Source of the DNA: Bosea sp. (in: a-proteobacteria)
GTDB taxonomy: Bacteria > Pseudomonadota > Alphaproteobacteria > Rhizobiales > Beijerinckiaceae
Direction of reading: 5' to 3'
Length of the DNA: 64,000 nt
Assembly (NCBI RefSeq): GCF_023953965.1
Contig: NZ_JAMLIX010000001.1
Location: forward strand, 1,736,501-1,800,500
Every line of letters begins with the position of its first letter. Positions within the stretch are counted from its first letter, which is position 1. The translations under genes and the position numbers were made by a program. Of the stretch, positions 61,700-64,000 are shown piece after piece. The notes under the pieces are model-generated. The model was not told the DNA's origin, searched no databases, and saw nothing but the letters and a program-made list of their open reading frames with translations.

Positions 61700-62557
61700 T
61701 CACGCCTTCCATTTCGCCAGCCTGACATAGGCGAGCACGAGCAGGATGTTGCCGAGGAACATCGCGAGCGCCAGCGCCGTCGCCGAGCCGAGGTCATAGG
61801 TGACGAAGGCGCGGTCGAACACCTCGATCGGCAGGATGCGGGTGGCGTTGCCGGGCCCGCCGCCGGTCAGCACCAGCGGGGTTTCGACCGTGTTGAGGTT
61901 GGACAGCGTCAGCACGATCGCGACGAGCAGGAGCGGCGTCTTCATCAAGGGAAGGGTGATGCGGCGGAAGATCTGCCAGCTTGTGGCGCCGTCGATGCGC
62001 GCCGCCTCCTCGTAATCGTCGGGAATGCCCTTCAGGCCGGCGAGCAGGATGATGACCGCGTAGCCGATCCGCTTCCAGACCGACACTCCGATCAGGAGCG
62101 CCATCGCCGAGGTCGGATCGTTGAGCAGGCGCAGGTCGCCGAGGCCGGCCCAGCGCGCCAGCGACAAGGCGAGCCCGATATCGTTGACGAAGACCCAGCG
62201 GAACAACAGCGTGGCGACCACGGTGGAGATGATCCACGGCACGATCACGATCATCTGGACGGCGAAGCCCAGCCTTTCGCCGAGCCTGTGGATCCATAAG
62301 GCGAGCGCGAGCGCGATCACGATGGTCAGCAGCACGGCGAGCGCCGTGAAGACCGCGCTGCGCGAGACGATCCCGCCCAGCATCGGGTCCGACAGGAGGC
62401 CGGTGAAATTGCCGAGCCCGATGAAGTCGGTCGGCGCGCCGTAGCGGATGCGGAACAGGCTGAACCAGAACCCGTAGAAGACGGGCGAGAACAGCACCAT
62501 CCCCAGGAGCGCGAAGGCCGGCACGACATAGGGCAGCCCGGCATAGCGGGAATACAT
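61700..62557 (-). CDS. carbohydrate ABC transporter permease (MalF type)
   Basis: This 285-residue permease has six predicted helices and the EAA loop PDDYEEAARIDGATSWQIFRRITLPLMK. It is the partner of the MalG-type permease. It lies 55 bases downstream of the binding-protein gene on the same strand, giving the normal binding protein - permease - permease order. The long N-terminal part found in E. coli MalF is absent, as in most CUT1 systems. Confidence 0.9.
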   Translation of the reverse strand: MYSRYAGLPYVVPAFALLGMVLFSPVFYGFWFSLFRIRYGAPTDFIGLGNFTGLLSDPMLGGIVSRSAVFTALAVLLTIVIALALALWIHRLGERLGFAVQMIVIVPWIISTVVATLLFRWVFVNDIGLALSLARWAGLGDLRLLNDPTSAMALLIGVSVWKRIGYAVIILLAGLKGIPDDYEEAARIDGATSWQIFRRITLPLMKTPLLLVAIVLTLSNLNTVETPLVLTGGGPGNATRILPIEVFDRAFVTYDLGSATALALAMFLGNILLVLAYVRLAKWKA

Positions 62558-62612
62558 ATGGCGGGTTCCTGCTCGATCGGAAGCGGGCGGCGCGGGCCGC
62601 CCGCTTCATGCC

Positions 62613-63917
62613 TCAGCGCTTGTTGGCGCGGTTGAACTCGGCGGCGGCGTCCTCGAGCGCCTTCTTCGGGGCGGTCTTGCCGACGACGACGTGCTGCGCC
62701 GCCTTGTTGAGGATCTGGCGATAGCCGCCGATCGAGATGTCGATCGGTGGCAGATAACCGTATTTGGCCGAGCCTTCGGCGACGGTGCGCAGATATTCGT
62801 TGCCGGGCTGCTTTGCGAAGTCGCCGAGCCCGTCGAGCGTCGAGGCGAGGGCGGGCGACTGTCCGCCGACCTCGACCCAGACCTTGTCGCCGAGCGCGCC
62901 GAGCATGTAGTCGACGAACTGGCCCGCCTCACGCTTGACCGGGCTCTTCGACCAGACGCCGACGGCCCAGCCGGCCATCACCGCCGGCGAATGCGGCTTG
63001 CCGCCGGCGCCCGGCCACATCATGAAGCCGATCTTGTCCTTGCCGAGCTGCGACTGGAGCGTCGAGATGCGCACGCTCGCGCCCATGATCATCGCGGCCC
63101 GGCCGGAGGCGAACTGCTCGTAGACGTCGTCGACCGTCCAGCCGACGGCGGATTCGGACATGACCTTGTGCCTGGTGATCAGGTCGGTCTGGAAGGTGAG
63201 GGCCTCCACCGCCTCGGGCGAGGCGAAGTTCGCCGTGCCGTCGTCGTTGAACAGCTTGCCGCCCTTGCCGAGCAGATAGGGGATCATCATCGGCGGATCG
63301 GCCTGGTTCTCGCTGAACCCCTGCGCGAAGCCGTAGCGGGTGACCTGGCCGGAGGCGTCCTTCTGCGTCAGCTTCGTCGCGGCCTCGACCAGCTTGTCCC
63401 AGCTCGTGATGCCGGCCGGATCGATCCCGGCTTCAGCGAAGAGGTCCTTGCGGTAGGCGATCGCGATGTAGTTGCGCGAGGTGAACAGCGCGTGCTGGAC
63501 GCCGCCGACATTGGTCAGGTCCCAATAGGCCCCGGCGCGGTCGGCGATCTGCTCCTTGCTCCAGTTCTTGATGAACAGGTCGTTGAGGCTCGCCAGCGAG
63601 CCCGACTTGATGGCGTCGCCGAGGAAATCGGTCACCACCCAGATGATGTCCGGCGCGCCGCCGGCATTGTGCGCGGCGAGGAATTTCGGCGTCATCTGGT
63701 CCCAGGCCTGGGGCTCGACGACGATCTTTACGCCGGGATTGGCCTTCTGGAAGCTGTCGATGATCTGCGCCAGCGCCACCTCGCGCGGCGATTTGCCGGC
63801 CGGGTTGAGGAAGGTCCACATCCGGACGGTGGTGGCCTGGGCGAAGGCCGGCGCGAGCCCGGCGGTCGCGGCGGCGGCGCCTCCCAGCGCCATCGTGAGT
63901 ACTGTTCTGCGTAACAT
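62613..63917 (-). CDS. carbohydrate ABC transporter substrate-binding protein
   Basis: This 434-residue periplasmic protein has a signal peptide with an RR pair (MLRRTVLTMALGG, cleavage near AFAQA) and belongs to the solute-binding family 1. Typical segments are VRMWTFLNPAG, PDIIWVVTDFLGD, AYRKDLFAEAGIDP and GRAAMIMGASV. It binds a sugar or polyol and delivers it to the two permeases encoded next. The ligand cannot be told from sequence. Confidence 0.92.
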   Translation of the reverse strand: MLRRTVLTMALGGAAAATAGLAPAFAQATTVRMWTFLNPAGKSPREVALAQIIDSFQKANPGVKIVVEPQAWDQMTPKFLAAHNAGGAPDIIWVVTDFLGDAIKSGSLASLNDLFIKNWSKEQIADRAGAYWDLTNVGGVQHALFTSRNYIAIAYRKDLFAEAGIDPAGITSWDKLVEAATKLTQKDASGQVTRYGFAQGFSENQADPPMMIPYLLGKGGKLFNDDGTANFASPEAVEALTFQTDLITRHKVMSESAVGWTVDDVYEQFASGRAAMIMGASVRISTLQSQLGKDKIGFMMWPGAGGKPHSPAVMAGWAVGVWSKSPVKREAGQFVDYMLGALGDKVWVEVGGQSPALASTLDGLGDFAKQPGNEYLRTVAEGSAKYGYLPPIDISIGGYRQILNKAAQHVVVGKTAPKKALEDAAAEFNRANKR

Positions 63918-63938
63918 GATCGTCCTCCCTGATGCCGG

Positions 63939-64000
63939 TTATCCGTTTTTCTGTGCGCCGGCCGCGTCGCGTTCGGCGAGGTCGGCCAGCGCGTCCTTGA
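63939..64000 (-). CDS. partial gene at window edge, C-terminal end only
   Basis: On the minus strand the last 19 codons (KDALADLAERDAAGAQKNG and stop TAA) run in from the right edge. The family cannot be identified from so few residues. It lies 22 bases upstream of the binding-protein gene and is probably part of the same operon, perhaps a further transporter or catabolic gene. Confidence 0.5.
   Translation of the reverse strand, partial: KDALADLAERDAAGAQKNG

Overview
The window is GC-rich DNA from an alphaproteobacterium, most likely a Hyphomicrobiales member of the Bosea/Bradyrhizobium type. This rests on FixK-like TTGA-N6-TCAA boxes, PHA synthase and phasin genes, rhizobial-type exopolysaccharide genes, a family of short palindromic intergenic repeats and an IS21 element with alphaproteobacterial-looking proteins. 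The genus is an inference. No rRNA, tRNA or CRISPR array was seen.

Region 1 (1-14.8 kb) looks like a low-oxygen/stress block. It holds an OmpR-type regulator, a HlyD-RbbA-YhhJ-like ABC export operon, a universal stress protein with an orphan MlaF-like ATPase, a zinc alcohol dehydrogenase, an MgtA-type P-ATPase, a PHA synthase and a phasin. Four FixK/FNR-like boxes lie in intergenic gaps ahead of these units, and one of them is a perfect TTGAT-N4-ATCAA.

Region 2 (14.8-52.3 kb) is a large surface-polysaccharide island that begins beside a truncated NUDIX gene. It has two ManC-type enzymes, a plant-like GDP-mannose 3,5-epimerase, UDP-xylose synthase, a priming phosphotransferase, WecG-type and other glycosyltransferases, a Wzc-like co-polymerase with a small zinc-ribbon partner, a Wza-like export protein, a Wzx flippase and a Wzy-like ligase fused to a beta-helix. 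It also has a type I secretion system next to its probable beta-helix cargo. Inside the island (33.8-46.7 kb) is a hybrid NRPS-PKS system: A(Thr)-T / KS-AT-ACP-aminotransferase-C-A(Gly)-T / C-TE, with its own Sfp-type phosphopantetheinyl transferase. Domain logic predicts a Thr-malonate-derived, beta-aminated unit joined to glycine. It is released by a thioesterase with a cysteine nucleophile, through a C domain that has no carrier protein of its own. Its position suggests a peptide-type decoration of the polysaccharide or a co-exported metabolite; this is inference.

Region 3 (52.8-58.3 kb) has a cytoplasmic NarX-like kinase and a NarL-type regulator. A second regulator gene is cut off by an IS21 element whose other flank is a 5'-truncated amidohydrolase, so the IS marks a rearrangement junction.

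Region 4 (58.3-64 kb) has an outer-membrane barrel protein, a GMC oxidoreductase and a carbohydrate ABC importer (two permeases and a binding protein) that runs off the right edge with one more partial gene.
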